This document shows positions 21,703 to 32,345 of a DNA stretch of 64,000 bases, one piece after another. Under the pieces are notes generated by a model. That model worked only from the letters and a program-made list of their open reading frames with translations. It had not been told where the DNA came from and ran no database searches. The position numbers and the translations under genes are program-made. The stretch covers positions 1-64,000 of the forward strand of contig RCNN01000138.1 of the NCBI GenBank assembly GCA_003667245.1, in the 5' to 3' direction. Source of the stretch: Heterostelium multicystogenum. Taxonomy: Eukaryota; Evosea; Eumycetozoa; Acytosteliales; Acytosteliaceae. Each line of letters opens with the position of its first letter. Within the stretch, counting starts at the first letter, position 1.

Positions 21703-24169
21703 ATGGTAGAAGAAAGAATGGAAATACATAGTGTTGGTCCATTTATCATTGGAAAAACCCTGGGTCAGGGTACAACTGGAAAAGTCAAGTTGGGATTTCA
21801 CAAGGATACTGGATTCAAAGTTGGAATTAAAATTATAAACAAAGATCTACTCAATAATAAACCATCGATGAGAAGAAAGATCGAAAGAGAAGTTGTACTC
21901 ATGAAACTAATAGATCATCCAAATGCATTAAAGATGTACGAAGTGTATGAAACTTCAAATTATTTGTAAGTTACAGACTATCTCCTCCAGGAAATCCATT
22001 TCAAAAGCAAACTAACCACTCTGGTGATGATCTTCATTTCAGATTCCTTATTTTAGAATATGTAGAAGGTGGCGAGCTTTTCGATTATTTAGTTGAAAAA
22101 GGAGGTTTGGAAAGCGGAGAAGCATTGTTTTTCTTTCAACAAATCATTAGTGGTTTAGATTATTGCCACAGCAGAAATATATGGTAACTATCATTTCCAC
22201 CAATCAATGGATTGGGTTCCATAGAGGTGTATTGTATTAATTGATATCATTCAATTCATCCAGTCATAGAGATTTAAAGCCAGAAAATTTATTGTTGAGC
22301 GGAGATAAAAAGATTAAGATATGTGATTTTGGTATGGGTTCGATTATTAAGAAAGACAGTCTCCTACACACCAGTTGTGGTTCACCTCATTATGCCAGTC
22401 CTGAAGTGGTTTCTGGAATTGATTATGATGGACAAAAGACTGATGTTTGGAGTTGTGGTGTTATTTTATATGCATTGTTTGACAGTAATTATCAATCAAT
22501 CATTCATTCAGGCTTTGGATTCACCATTTGATATTGACCTGCTTTTACATCTATTCTAGGGACGACTTCCATTCGATGATGATAATATTAGAAGACTTTT
22601 GAGCAAAGTAAAGAGCGGTGATTTTGTAATGCCCGCATTTATTCACAAGGATGCACAAGATTTGTTAACGAAAATGTTAATTGTTGATCCAAAAAAAGAA
22701 TATCAATCAAGGATATCAAAAAAACATCCATGGTTCCTCTCGAATACAGTTCAAATTCAAAAATCGATTCCAGTTGATGAAATTGTATCCACTCCATTGC
22801 CCGATCTGTCTGTATTGGACGATGAGATATTTAGAAGTTTGATGGTACTTGGACTGGGCTCAGTTGACGAGGTCAAAAAAGCTTTGGTTAGTAATGAGTA
22901 GGTAATCGATTGTTCGACGCTCCAGAGTTCCTTACTAACAGGACAATTGATTGTTTCAGAAAATCACAAATACTTGTATATTATAGATTGCTTGAGGAAA
23001 GAAAGAAATACGATAATGAAGGAAATAAGTATGGTGTCAAGATATCTAAATCCAACGCTGGAAACGAAAAGAGAAGAAACAGTGCATCGGAATTGTCTTT
23101 GCGTCGTATGTTTGGCAAACAAAAGAGCTCAACAGACATCAATAATCCACCATCGCCTCACAACGTCAACGGTGGTATACCTCCACCCCTCAACCTATCC
23201 AACTCCAACGGCAATTTAGCACCACAACAATCACCAAGACAACAAACTTTACAATCCGAAGGTTTATTGAAGCAAGCATTACAACAGCATCACCAACAAT
23301 CACAAATGAACAACCAACAAAACAACTACCACCCCCAGACAGGAGCACCATCATCGACACCCATTTCCATTACAGTCAGCGACAAACTGCCTTCGATTCA
23401 GACTCTTCAGATCAACAATGGTGGCGGAAGCAGTCCAACCAGCAACCACTACCCAAGCAACACTGCACCAAAGAATATTGTCCCACCACTTTCACTGAGT
23501 CAGGCCATTCCTCCACCATCAACACCAAAGGAGCCAATACAGAGACGTGGCTCCATGACAGCAACCTCGAATCCAGCAACCAGTCCAACCATTTCACATC
23601 GTGGAAAGACATCGTCACCTATTGAAATCACCAAAGTCCGCAAGCTCAAGCTACAAGAGTCGGCCACTCCCAACTCACCTATCATTGGTTCTAGCCCAAA
23701 GAAATCCTGGTTCTCTTATTTCTTCTCGAAGGGCAATAGCAGCACCAACCTCAAGAATCAATCGTCACTGAGCAACAACAGCGCCACAACCACTACTACC
23801 ACCACCACCACTACACAGTCATCAACACCAACATTGGTCGTTGAAACTAGAATTGACAGCAGTCTCATTGTAGTCAACCTCGAAAAAGTATTCACCAAGC
23901 TCGGAATCGAATGGAAGCTGAAGAGCAACCAATCACAGATATCATATAGCTTGAAGTACCCAACCTCGTCCACTGTGTCGTCTTCTTACAATGCCAACAG
24001 CAACGTCATGCAAGACGGTGCCGGACACTCGACCCTTTACGAATGTGACATTGAAGTCGACAAATCTACGACCAGTGACACACTCAACAGAATCTATATC
24101 GTCAAGAAATCTGGCTCCAACAGTTTCTTCTCTTCACTCACCAATTCAATTGAACAATTATTTATATAA
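21703..24169 (+). CDS. BRSK/SAD-type AMPK-related serine/threonine kinase
   Basis: A Ser/Thr kinase of the AMPK-related branch, probably for polarity or cytoskeleton control by analogy with SAD/BRSK. Exon 1 (21703-21969) has the glycine loop [12 protein letters not shown] and catalytic lysine in VGIKIINK. Exon 2 gives [20 protein letters not shown] and DYCHSRNI. Exon 3 has [17 protein letters not shown] and the activation loop [17 protein letters not shown], which is very close to BRSK. Exon 4 has [18 protein letters not shown]-like helix ([20 protein letters not shown]) ends at a frame break near 22903; then comes [19 protein letters not shown], a Pro/Gln/Asn/Thr-rich linker, and a KA1-like C-terminus ([20 protein letters not shown]) ending at 24169. 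Three short introns occur; the exact last donor near 22470 is unclear. Two opposite A-run errors in 22690-22725 change [13 protein letters not shown] to an out-of-frame stretch and then restore the frame. Confidence 0.9.
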
Positions 24170-24765
24170 AATAATTAGTTAAATGAACTTAATAATAATA
24201 ATAATAATAATAATAGTATAGAAGAATATAAAATATATATAATCGATTAGTTATATCAAACAATAACAATGAACATCACTGCATAGCAGTAGCAAAAGCA
24301 AGCAAACATGAAACAATATCAAACCAACAAGATGATGATTATAAATAGTAGTACTATAAGCAAGATAACTACCAATTCACCTTAACTATCTATCTATCTG
24401 TCGAATATATAGGACAATTTTAATTTAGATAATTAATTAATTTTTAATAATAAAAATACAAAAAAACAATTATAAAACAGATATTTGTATAACTGATCAG
24501 GTTAATTTTTGTAATCTCATATTTTTTGAGAACTGCTGTTGAACTTTTGATTTCAATTTCAAGGAATGTTAAATTTCAAAAAAAAACCAAAATTTACAAT
24601 GGATTCACTTTCTGTTTTTTTCTTGTAATAAATAAATACATCATGAATTTTTGTCAAAAAACACACATTCTAACATATATAAAGCACTGATAATAATTAT
24701 AATTATTGATAATAACAACCTATTTATAAAATCTATTGTATTGTGATTGTTAAAAAGACAACAAG
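24170..24765. other. AT-rich intergenic region
   Basis: Contains an AAT microsatellite at 24190-24215 and A/T runs between two plus-strand genes. No gene is seen. Confidence 0.7.
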
Positions 24766-25385
24766 ATGACTAGCAGACCAGTTATAAATTTTTATAGAGC
24801 AGAGGACAATTTTGGTTGCTTCAGCAATTTTTCACGGCATCCAGTTACGATTGGAGGCTATGTTTGGCCCACCTCAGAACATTATTTTCAAGTATGAATG
24901 AATGAATGAATGAATAGAAGGAAGAAAAGAAATGGATCGAATGTTGGAGCTAATTGAATTCATCATGTTTAAAGGCAGTTAAAATTTGAAACAACTGAAA
25001 TAGCTTACTTCCATGCAATTAGAGAAGCAAAGACACCAGGTGACAGTGCTAAAATGGGTCGTTCTCGAGCACCACCCACTGAGAAAAGACTGGGAGGAAA
25101 TAAAGGATGGAGTAATGTATGATGTAGTTTTGGCCAAGTTTCAACAACACAAAGATATCCAAAAGAGTATGACATCAATATTAGAAAACTAACCTTTAAC
25201 AATCAACTAATATATAATCAATTATCAATTTCAAATCAGTTCTTTTGGATACTGAGGATTCTATTTTGGTAGAGCACACCAAAAACGATTCATATTGGGT
25301 GATGGTGGTCATGGTTTGGGTCTGAATAAACTTGGTGAAAACTCTTGAAAAAGTCAGGGAATACATAAGAAATAATCCACAATAA
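24766..25385 (+). CDS. NADAR-domain protein (YbiA-like N-glycosidase)
   Basis: Members of the NADAR/YbiA family hydrolyse N-glycosidic bonds, for example in early riboflavin-pathway intermediates or ADP-ribose-type compounds. Exon 1 (24766-24891) reads MTSRPVINFYRAEDNFGCFS, NFSRHPVTIGGYVWPTSEHYFQ, where FYRA, FSNF and TSEHYFQ are diagnostic. After a short intron full of GAAT repeats, exon 2 gives LKFETTEIAYFHAIREAKTP, DSAKMGRSRAP and, after a one-base shift in a CCC run near 25073, LRKDWEEIKDGVMYDVVLAK. Exon 3 gives LLDTEDSILVEHTKNDSYWG, then DGGHGLGLNKLG and KVREYIRNNPQ with the stop at 25383-25385; two further one-base indels lie near 25300 and 25340. Length (about 160 residues) fits a single complete NADAR domain. 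It is tail to tail with the next gene, with 75 bases between. Confidence 0.88.
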
Positions 25386-25460
25386 AATCGTATATCACAT
25401 TTTAGTTAGGTTATTTTACAATAATTTATAAATAGGTTTTATTTAGTTAATATTATATTA

Positions 25461-25904
25461 TTATATTATTGGATATATTATCGAGATGCACTGTGAGTGG
25501 CATAACTGTCGAAACAAACCTACTAATACACTTCCCATACCAAAGGTACCAACCCTTTCATCATCGTCGTCATCATCAAGAGTGGCTGAAGAGCTTCTTA
25601 ATTTATAGCCAGAGGACTTTGATATAGTGGATTTTTGGGAAATAGTCATGGCACATAGAATCGAAATGCATTTGGTCATCGAATTTACTCAGAGTATTGG
25701 CCTTTCTGAGATGTGGAGATTTTTTGAGGAATGACATTGTGAAGGTTGCCGCAGCTTTTGCTCAGACGGCTATGTGAAAGACCAAACATTCGGATTGCTA
25801 CCAGAATGGTGTAAATGATTAACACCATGGCTCGATGGACTGGTGGTCAGTTTTATACTAAGATTTTTGGGGGGAATTCGAAGGAGAAGATTCGGTGGAG
25901 CCAT
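25461..25904 (-). CDS. Small hypothetical protein with an Asp run
   Basis: Possible minus-strand gene from the ATG at 25904 (MAPPNLLLRIPPKNLSIKLT) through NHLHHSGSNPNVWSF, a middle part interrupted by stops in every frame, and a C-terminal frame KSSGYKLRSSSATLDDDDDD, GTFGMGSVLVGLFRQLCHS to the stop at 25461. Base composition is coding-like compared with the flanks. At least two indels or an unrecognised intron are required. No family recognised; the call rests on composition and frame continuity. Confidence 0.35.
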
Positions 25905-27604
25905 CTTTCTTCCTTATTTTCCTTCTTTTTAGAACTAAATAAATTTAATAATTTCATTTCTATTATAATATTTTAAATAAATAAACAAGGATTGTAACAA
26001 TAGATATTTCAGGGTAATGGTATAATTTCGATATGACTGTAATGATTTAATTGGATGAATTTAAAAGAATAAAATAAGATATATTTAGAATAATATAAAT
26101 AGGATTAAAATAGAAATTTGGTTATTCTATCGATTGGATATATAATTTTATAAATTAAAAGATAGAATATCGTTGTTGGGATAGGGATACTATTTTATTT
26201 TCTAGATTCCTATGTTTAGACTGAGGCAGAGTTACACTAACCAAAAAAAGTAAGTTAGTTGATACACAGCAAATGAAATGGAGGATATTCTTATTTTATA
26301 CCTCGTCCAAACATTTAATTTATTGTTTAATTTAAAAAAATATCAAGATATAAATTTATTTCACGATATATGATGATATCCTAATGTTATTGATGGTTGA
26401 CATGTTTGGTTGTGTTTAAAAAATTTTGTGATTGATGGGAAGTGTTGGATTTACCACCTCGTTTGTATAATTGGAGTGATATTTTAAGTTAAATAACATA
26501 TATATACATGTGTTGTTTTGGTGTTGTCTTGTTGGAGTGTGTGTGTTTGGGGTTACCCACAAATTTGATGGAGTGTTAGATATATCTGGTTATCTGTTGT
26601 GGAGTGTAAAGGTAGACATGTATTGTTTTGGTTGTTACCATATCCAAACAAACCTATTTATGTTAATATTTTCAATTAGTGATTATAGAATGGTGTAGTT
26701 GTGTTGTTATCAATGTCCGTTGAATCATATTCAACATCAATTTTAATGAATGAAACAACAGTCGTACTACTATTGGTAGTATAGATTGGTGTTGATAGTA
26801 CTGTACTCTTGAGTTTCTGTGATAGTTAAACACTCATTTATATTTCGAATGAAGAATCTATTAATCTGGGAATATATATTATTCTTATTATTTATTTGTA
26901 AACTAGACATAAAGATGTACTGATTAATTCTCTAACTTTTACTACTCCTCTCTGTTGTTCTTGTGATGATGCAGAATATAGTATAATACTTTTAAAGTTA
27001 AATTACCAGTATTGTTTCCAGGTTTTTCCTACACAAAGCTACCAATGTTAGTTGGTTTGTGTGATTCTCACAACATAATCCCATGATATAAATTCCAACA
27101 CCAGCTGTGTTATATCAACAGTAAAATGAACATCATTCATTTGTAATCTATTTTTATAATCTTAAATTAATTGACAATATCTTCAGAACTTAATATAATG
27201 TTAAATTGATCTGTGACTACACCTTTTCTCTGGTTGGAGGGTAAATACGAGAGTAGAATTTAGAAAGCAACTAAGTTCGACTATTGATTCTTAATTATTA
27301 TTACGATGATATTTTTAGAATCAAAGAGGTTTTTCTGGAAAATGTATAATAGTTAACAACTATATATTTTGGTTTTGTAAATTGGTCATTTTGAATCACA
27401 ATAGTGATTGTTATTTATATTAATAAAGTCAATCTATTTTTTGCAAGTCAAATTTTTGTAAGTTTGACTTGATACTTATTCAATAGAAAGGATATGGATG
27501 GATGGCATAATTATATAATTAATATGAATGAAAAATACAAGAAATTTACTATTTATTTTGTTTATTGGGTTTTGATTACGTTTAGTTAATATTACAATTT
27601 GAAT
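25905..27604. other. 1.7-kb AT-rich intergenic region
   Basis: Between two minus-strand genes. It has G/T-rich tracts (26400-26610) but no frame with coding character. A 62-codon open frame at 26510-26698 is GT-repeat driven. Confidence 0.6.
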
Positions 27605-29387
27605 TTACTTGTTATTAAGAATGGATTTGATATTGAGAGCTGCTGTGTATCCAAATGTCATGGCTGGTCCAAGAGTGGCACCAGGTCCTGGATAAGTCTT
27701 ACCCATTACTGCTGCAGCACAATTTCCAATGGCATATAAACCTTTAATGACTGAACCATCCTCACGAACTACACGAGCCCATTCGTCAGTCAGCAATCCA
27801 CCCTTAGTATCGAGGTCTCCTGGTTTGACTTGAACTGCATAGTAAGGAGGTTTTAATGGTGCGAGGTTGGGGTTAGGGAGAGTAGGATCACCGTAATAGC
27901 GGTCATAGGCACTTTCTCCACGTTGGAAGAGTGTATCTTTGCCATCCTTAGCCATCTTATTGAAATTTTCAATTGTTAATTTAAGAGATTCTTCTGGAAC
28001 ACCGATTTTCTTGGCCAATTCTTCTGGAGATGATGCTTGTTTGAAGAGTACCTGATTCACTCCATGACTTGGGGAATGGTTGTCCTGGGAATAGACCAAC
28101 AAATAAATATTTCTTTCTGGTCTCTTCATCAATAATCATCCATGAGTTCATAAGCCGACTTTCCATGAGCATACATGATATCTACAAATTCGTGGTATGG
28201 GACACACTCATTAAGGTAGCGATTTCCATTACCGTCTACGATGATCATTGATGGGATAGATCTGTCTGCAACCAAGAAGAAGGGATAATCATTTGGACGA
28301 GGAACAGATGGAGCACCCCAAACTTTACCGAGAAGAGCAGTGGCAGCACCGGCTTTAATACCTGAAGTGAGAGTATCACCAGTTGCATCGTGGGTGGAAT
28401 GAGTCCATTTATTTGATGTTGGACTTGGCAGGTATTTTTCTCTCAACTCTTGGTTTTGGGAGAATCCTCCAGCAGCGAAAATAACTCCTCCCTTGGTCTC
28501 GATTAGTTCTTCTTTTCCATTACGCATAACTTTAATTCCAATAACATTTCCTTTAGAATCTTGAACAAGATCAACAAAAGGTGTGCTCAACCAAAGTTCA
28601 CAATTGGCATTGGACATAGCTAATCTAAGTTGTGCGATTAACGACTCTCCAAGAGAGAATAGTTTTCTTACGAGTAAACAAAGCACCAATGGTTCTAAGT
28701 CCAACAGCAAGGGCTACTTTTTTACCTTTCCAAGTTCTGGTCATCATATTAACTTTACCAAACTCTTCAGAGGTCATTGCAATACCATGAGTATCAATTC
28801 TAGATCTAGACATAGTATCTAATAATGTACCAAGACGGTTTGAATCAAAGACAACTGGATCAATGGAGCGACCACGTGGGTGTCCTCCTGGTCTTTCTGG
28901 TAGTAGTCGGAATATCCATTTGTATACTGGAATCTGACCAAGGTATTATCACGAAGGAATGAAAGCATCTCTGGTCCTTTAGTTAGATAGGCCATCTTCC
29001 TTTCATCACTTACATCATCGCCAACAGTAGCATCTAGATATCTTTTGGCATCCTCAACAGTATCTTTGACACCTCCCATCTGCAAATATATATTATTAGG
29101 TACCCAGAGTGCTCCTCCCGATAGTGCAGAAGTTCCACCATATTTAGCAGACTTTTCAATTAGCAAAGTTTTCATTCCCTTGAGTTGTGATGTAATGGCA
29201 GCAGTCATTCCTCCTGCGCCAGATCCTACTACAACTACATCATAGGAGTGATTCCAATTATTTGCACCTTCGATTTTCTTACTTCCAGCAGTGGAATATG
29301 ATGAAACTAATTTTGGAAAGCTATTCCATTTTCTTGTTAAAACTGACGTACCAGTTTATTAAACAAGCTTATCACTAGAGAATACAT
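27605..29387 (-). CDS. FAD-dependent 3-ketosteroid dehydrogenase-like flavoprotein, probable mitochondrial leader
   Basis: A FAD_binding_2 flavoprotein most like bacterial 3-ketosteroid delta-1-dehydrogenases and fumarate-reductase-type proteins. The ATG at 29387 begins MYSLVISLFNK; after a frame correction it continues TGTSVLTRKWNSFPKLVSSY, basic and serine-rich, suggesting mitochondrial import. The dinucleotide-binding motif is DVVVVGSGAGGMTAAITSQ (29250-29190), then KTLLIEKSAKYGGTSALSGG. Later blocks are GVIFAAGGFSQNQELREKYL, GGLLTDEWARVVREDGSVIK, GLYAIGNCAAAVMGKTYPGP and GATLGPAMTFGYTAALN, the C-terminal GPGATLGPAMTFGY block being typical of KstD. Frame breaks lie near 28870, 28690, 28150 and 28050. 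No intron is evident. The gene is divergent from the acid phosphatase. The substrate is inferred from similarity only; the family also contains other dehydrogenases. Confidence 0.82.
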
Positions 29388-30646
29388 ATTATATTAGTAC
29401 AATCAATCACTTTGCCAATCATCATGAACCCACTTTTAAAATTAAATTGTTTTGTACAATGAGCGAATTCGTGTGATAAAATATTAATGTTTAGATATAT
29501 TACAATAGATATATATGTAAGATATATTTATCTTTTATTGATATATATGATTATTCTATTATTGAATAGAATGAAATGAATCGTAAGATAGAAGACATGT
29601 TGTTGTTTCTTTTATATTAATTGCTAGATGAGAAGTGACTGTACTTGTATTACAATATAAGGTTTGATGTCGACAACACTCGATTACTAATGAAAGAGTT
29701 TAAATTTACGGGGACATTCTCTCTATATTAAAATATCCTATTTATATGAATAAAGACAGATCAATCAAAAGACCCCAATTTTATAAAGTAAATCAAACAA
29801 CCTCCACATTGAATTTCTAAAAACAAAACAATCACATGGGGTAAAAGACCAAACTCTGACTTTTTCATGGTTTGATAGCGCACTCAAACGAATCACTTTG
29901 AAAAAACAATTCAAAGTCAACAATATTGTCAGGTTGTTGGCAAAGAAATTTGGATAAATTAGTAAACTATACAATTTGATGTTGTTATATGGTATTATAT
30001 TATATTATTTTGTAAAAATCATAGTTTATTATTTGATTTATAAAGAGAAGAAATCTAAAATTTTAACAATATAATTTCAATGATTCACTTATGTCAAGTT
30101 TAATATTCCACTGAAATATATTATTTGAGAAGCTTCACTACTCATAAAGTAATCTCATAAATCTTAATTCGCAATATTATTTATTTACAATTTAAATAAA
30201 ATCCACATACAATTTATTATCTGTTTATTTTCTTTTAGATCTAAAAAGAATAAAAAAAAACCATAAAAAACTAAAATAAATAAATAAAAAATACAAATTA
30301 ATTTTCAAACGAAAATTTATTAAAAGTTCAAATCTTGAAAAATGTGGTCTGGGTCTTTGGACCTTCTCCTGGTATCCAAAAATCGACAAAATTATTTTGA
30401 GGTGTTTAATCATATAAATATACCAGACAATATTAAGTAATAGTATCTAGATATTATTCGTAATTCAGACCAACTCTTAGACTACTTATACCACCTCTAA
30501 AATGTCTTGTTTCTGATGGTTTGTTTTTTTAAAATGATAAATTGATTTTTAAATCTACAAATCTATTAAATCAAGACAATAAGATTATTATTATTATTAT
30601 TATTTTTTTATTATTAATATAATTATATATAATATCGAATAAGATT
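29388..30646. promoter_or_regulatory. Divergent intergenic region, flavoprotein / acid phosphatase
   Basis: 1.26 kb of AT-rich DNA between two outward-facing starts, with an ATT microsatellite at 30584-30604 close to the phosphatase start. No gene is seen; the frame at 29765-29974 on the minus strand is not convincing. Confidence 0.5.
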
Positions 30647-31963
30647 ATGTTAAAATTATATATTTTTGTATCATTACTTGTAGTTTGCTCATATGGAAAT
30701 GATTTGCTGGCTCCAAAAAGTGTTAAGCTCTCTTTTACCGGAGTTGACAGTGAAATGAGAGTTACCTGGAATTCTGTTGATCTTGCACACTCTCCATCTA
30801 TATTATTCTCGACTGAATATTTCACACCTATGGCGAGCAGGATATATATATTGGAGTAGAGGCAACCTCAGACACTTATTCCATCAATAAAGGTTGGAGT
30901 GGATATGTTTATACTGGAGTTATCAGAGCTTTGGAGCCAAACACAGTTTATTATTATGTAGTTGGTGATAAACTTGAAGGTGCTTGGTCACAAACATACA
31001 ATTTCACATCTGGAGTCATCGACTATACCTGGAGGGTAAGTCCACACAGCATAGTTTGTTACGGTGATATGGGGGATGCTGGAGGAAATCAGGAAACTAT
31101 AGAGAATATTCTTCAGAACTTGGACAACTATTCTCAAGTACTACACATTGGAGATATTGCCTATGCTGACAGCTCAAAGAAAGGACATCAATCTACTTGG
31201 AATAGCTTCTTAGACCAAGTAAACCCAATTACTTCCCACACTCCATATATGGTTTTGCCCAGGAAACCACGATACTTTTGCATATGGTGTTGTATATAAA
31301 GCAAACATTCAATATGCCAGGTAAACACAACTGGTATTCCTACAATCTCAATGGTATCCATTATGTATCATTCTCTACCGAAGAGGATTACGATGAAGGA
31401 TCTCACCAATACAAATGGATTGAAAAGGATCTTAAACATTTCAGAGCTGAAAATCCAACTGGATGGTTAGTAGTATGGGCTCATCGTCCTCTATATTGCT
31501 CAAGCACAAAGAAATGGTGCTCCAGTGAAAGTCAAGATCGTTTATACTTTGGAAAAACCTACGATCATTTGTTCAAGAAATATAATGTTGATATTTTTTA
31601 TATCTGCTCATACTCACAGCTATGAAAGTAAGTCAAGCCCATTGCGATTTACAAGACAATTCATTGTAGCTAATAAATCTAATTCTTTTACAGGAACATT
31701 ACCAGTTTTATACAATGAGGTCAAAGGTACCTATGATAATCCAAAGGGAACTGTCCATTTTATTGTTGGAACTGCAGGAAACAGAAGTGGAAATGTGAAC
31801 GGTTGGGATAAGAAGCCAATTTGGTCAGATGGTCCACGTATAGAGAGAAATGGCTTTTGGTGTCATTAACTTTGCCAACGAAACACATCTGCAATGGCAA
31901 TTCATTGAAAATTCTAATTACCAAGTTCAAGATGAAATTTGGGTAACTAAAGGTTATTTTTAA
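30647..31963 (+). CDS. Secreted or lysosomal purple acid phosphatase
   Basis: A dinuclear-metal acid phosphatase of the purple acid phosphatase family. MLKLYIFVSLLVVCSYG is a cleavable signal peptide. An N-terminal fibronectin-like domain (KLSFTGVDSEMRVTWNS, LEPNTVYYYVVGD) is followed by the metallophosphoesterase domain with the five metal motifs: GDMGDAG (31062), GDIAYAD (31150), GNHD (after a shift near 31260), WAHRPLY (31477) and AHTHSYER (31600), where the usual first Gly of the last motif is Ala but both His are kept. An intron at 31628-31694 splits YER-TLPVLYNEVKGTY. The C-terminus carries VHFIVGTAGNRSGNVNGWD and ends at 31963. Frame breaks: near 30840, 31260, 31595 and 31855, mostly single bases. 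Length (about 420 residues) is normal for a plant-type PAP. Confidence 0.9.
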
Positions 31964-32345
31964 CAATAAACAGTAGTCTTGTTTATATGATATCTTTTCT
32001 GTTCTGTTTATTTTACAAATTCAAGAATGATTGATCTATTTAATTCCAATTTAAGGTTAGAACTAAAATAATAATAAATTAATGGTGGAGTGGAGGAAAT
32101 GAGGAGGAAGAGGAGGAGGAAGCTGGATTTTCAGAGAAATAATTAAATAATAATCTTCAAAATATAATGGAGAATTTACAATTTTAAAATGTTATTATTT
32201 TGTTTCTTTTCTTTTTAGTTGTTCATATTTCTATATCTTTACATAGTGATAGAAATATAGATATAGTTAGTTGATTGGTTAGTAAATAATAAATTAATAA
32301 TAATTTAGATTGTGTGAGTGGGTGTTTGTTTGTTTGGTTGTTTGG
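31964..32345. other. Convergent 3' flanks
   Basis: AT-rich DNA between the ends of two converging genes. It has a GAGGAGGAAGAGG stretch near 32095-32120. No gene seen. Confidence 0.7.
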
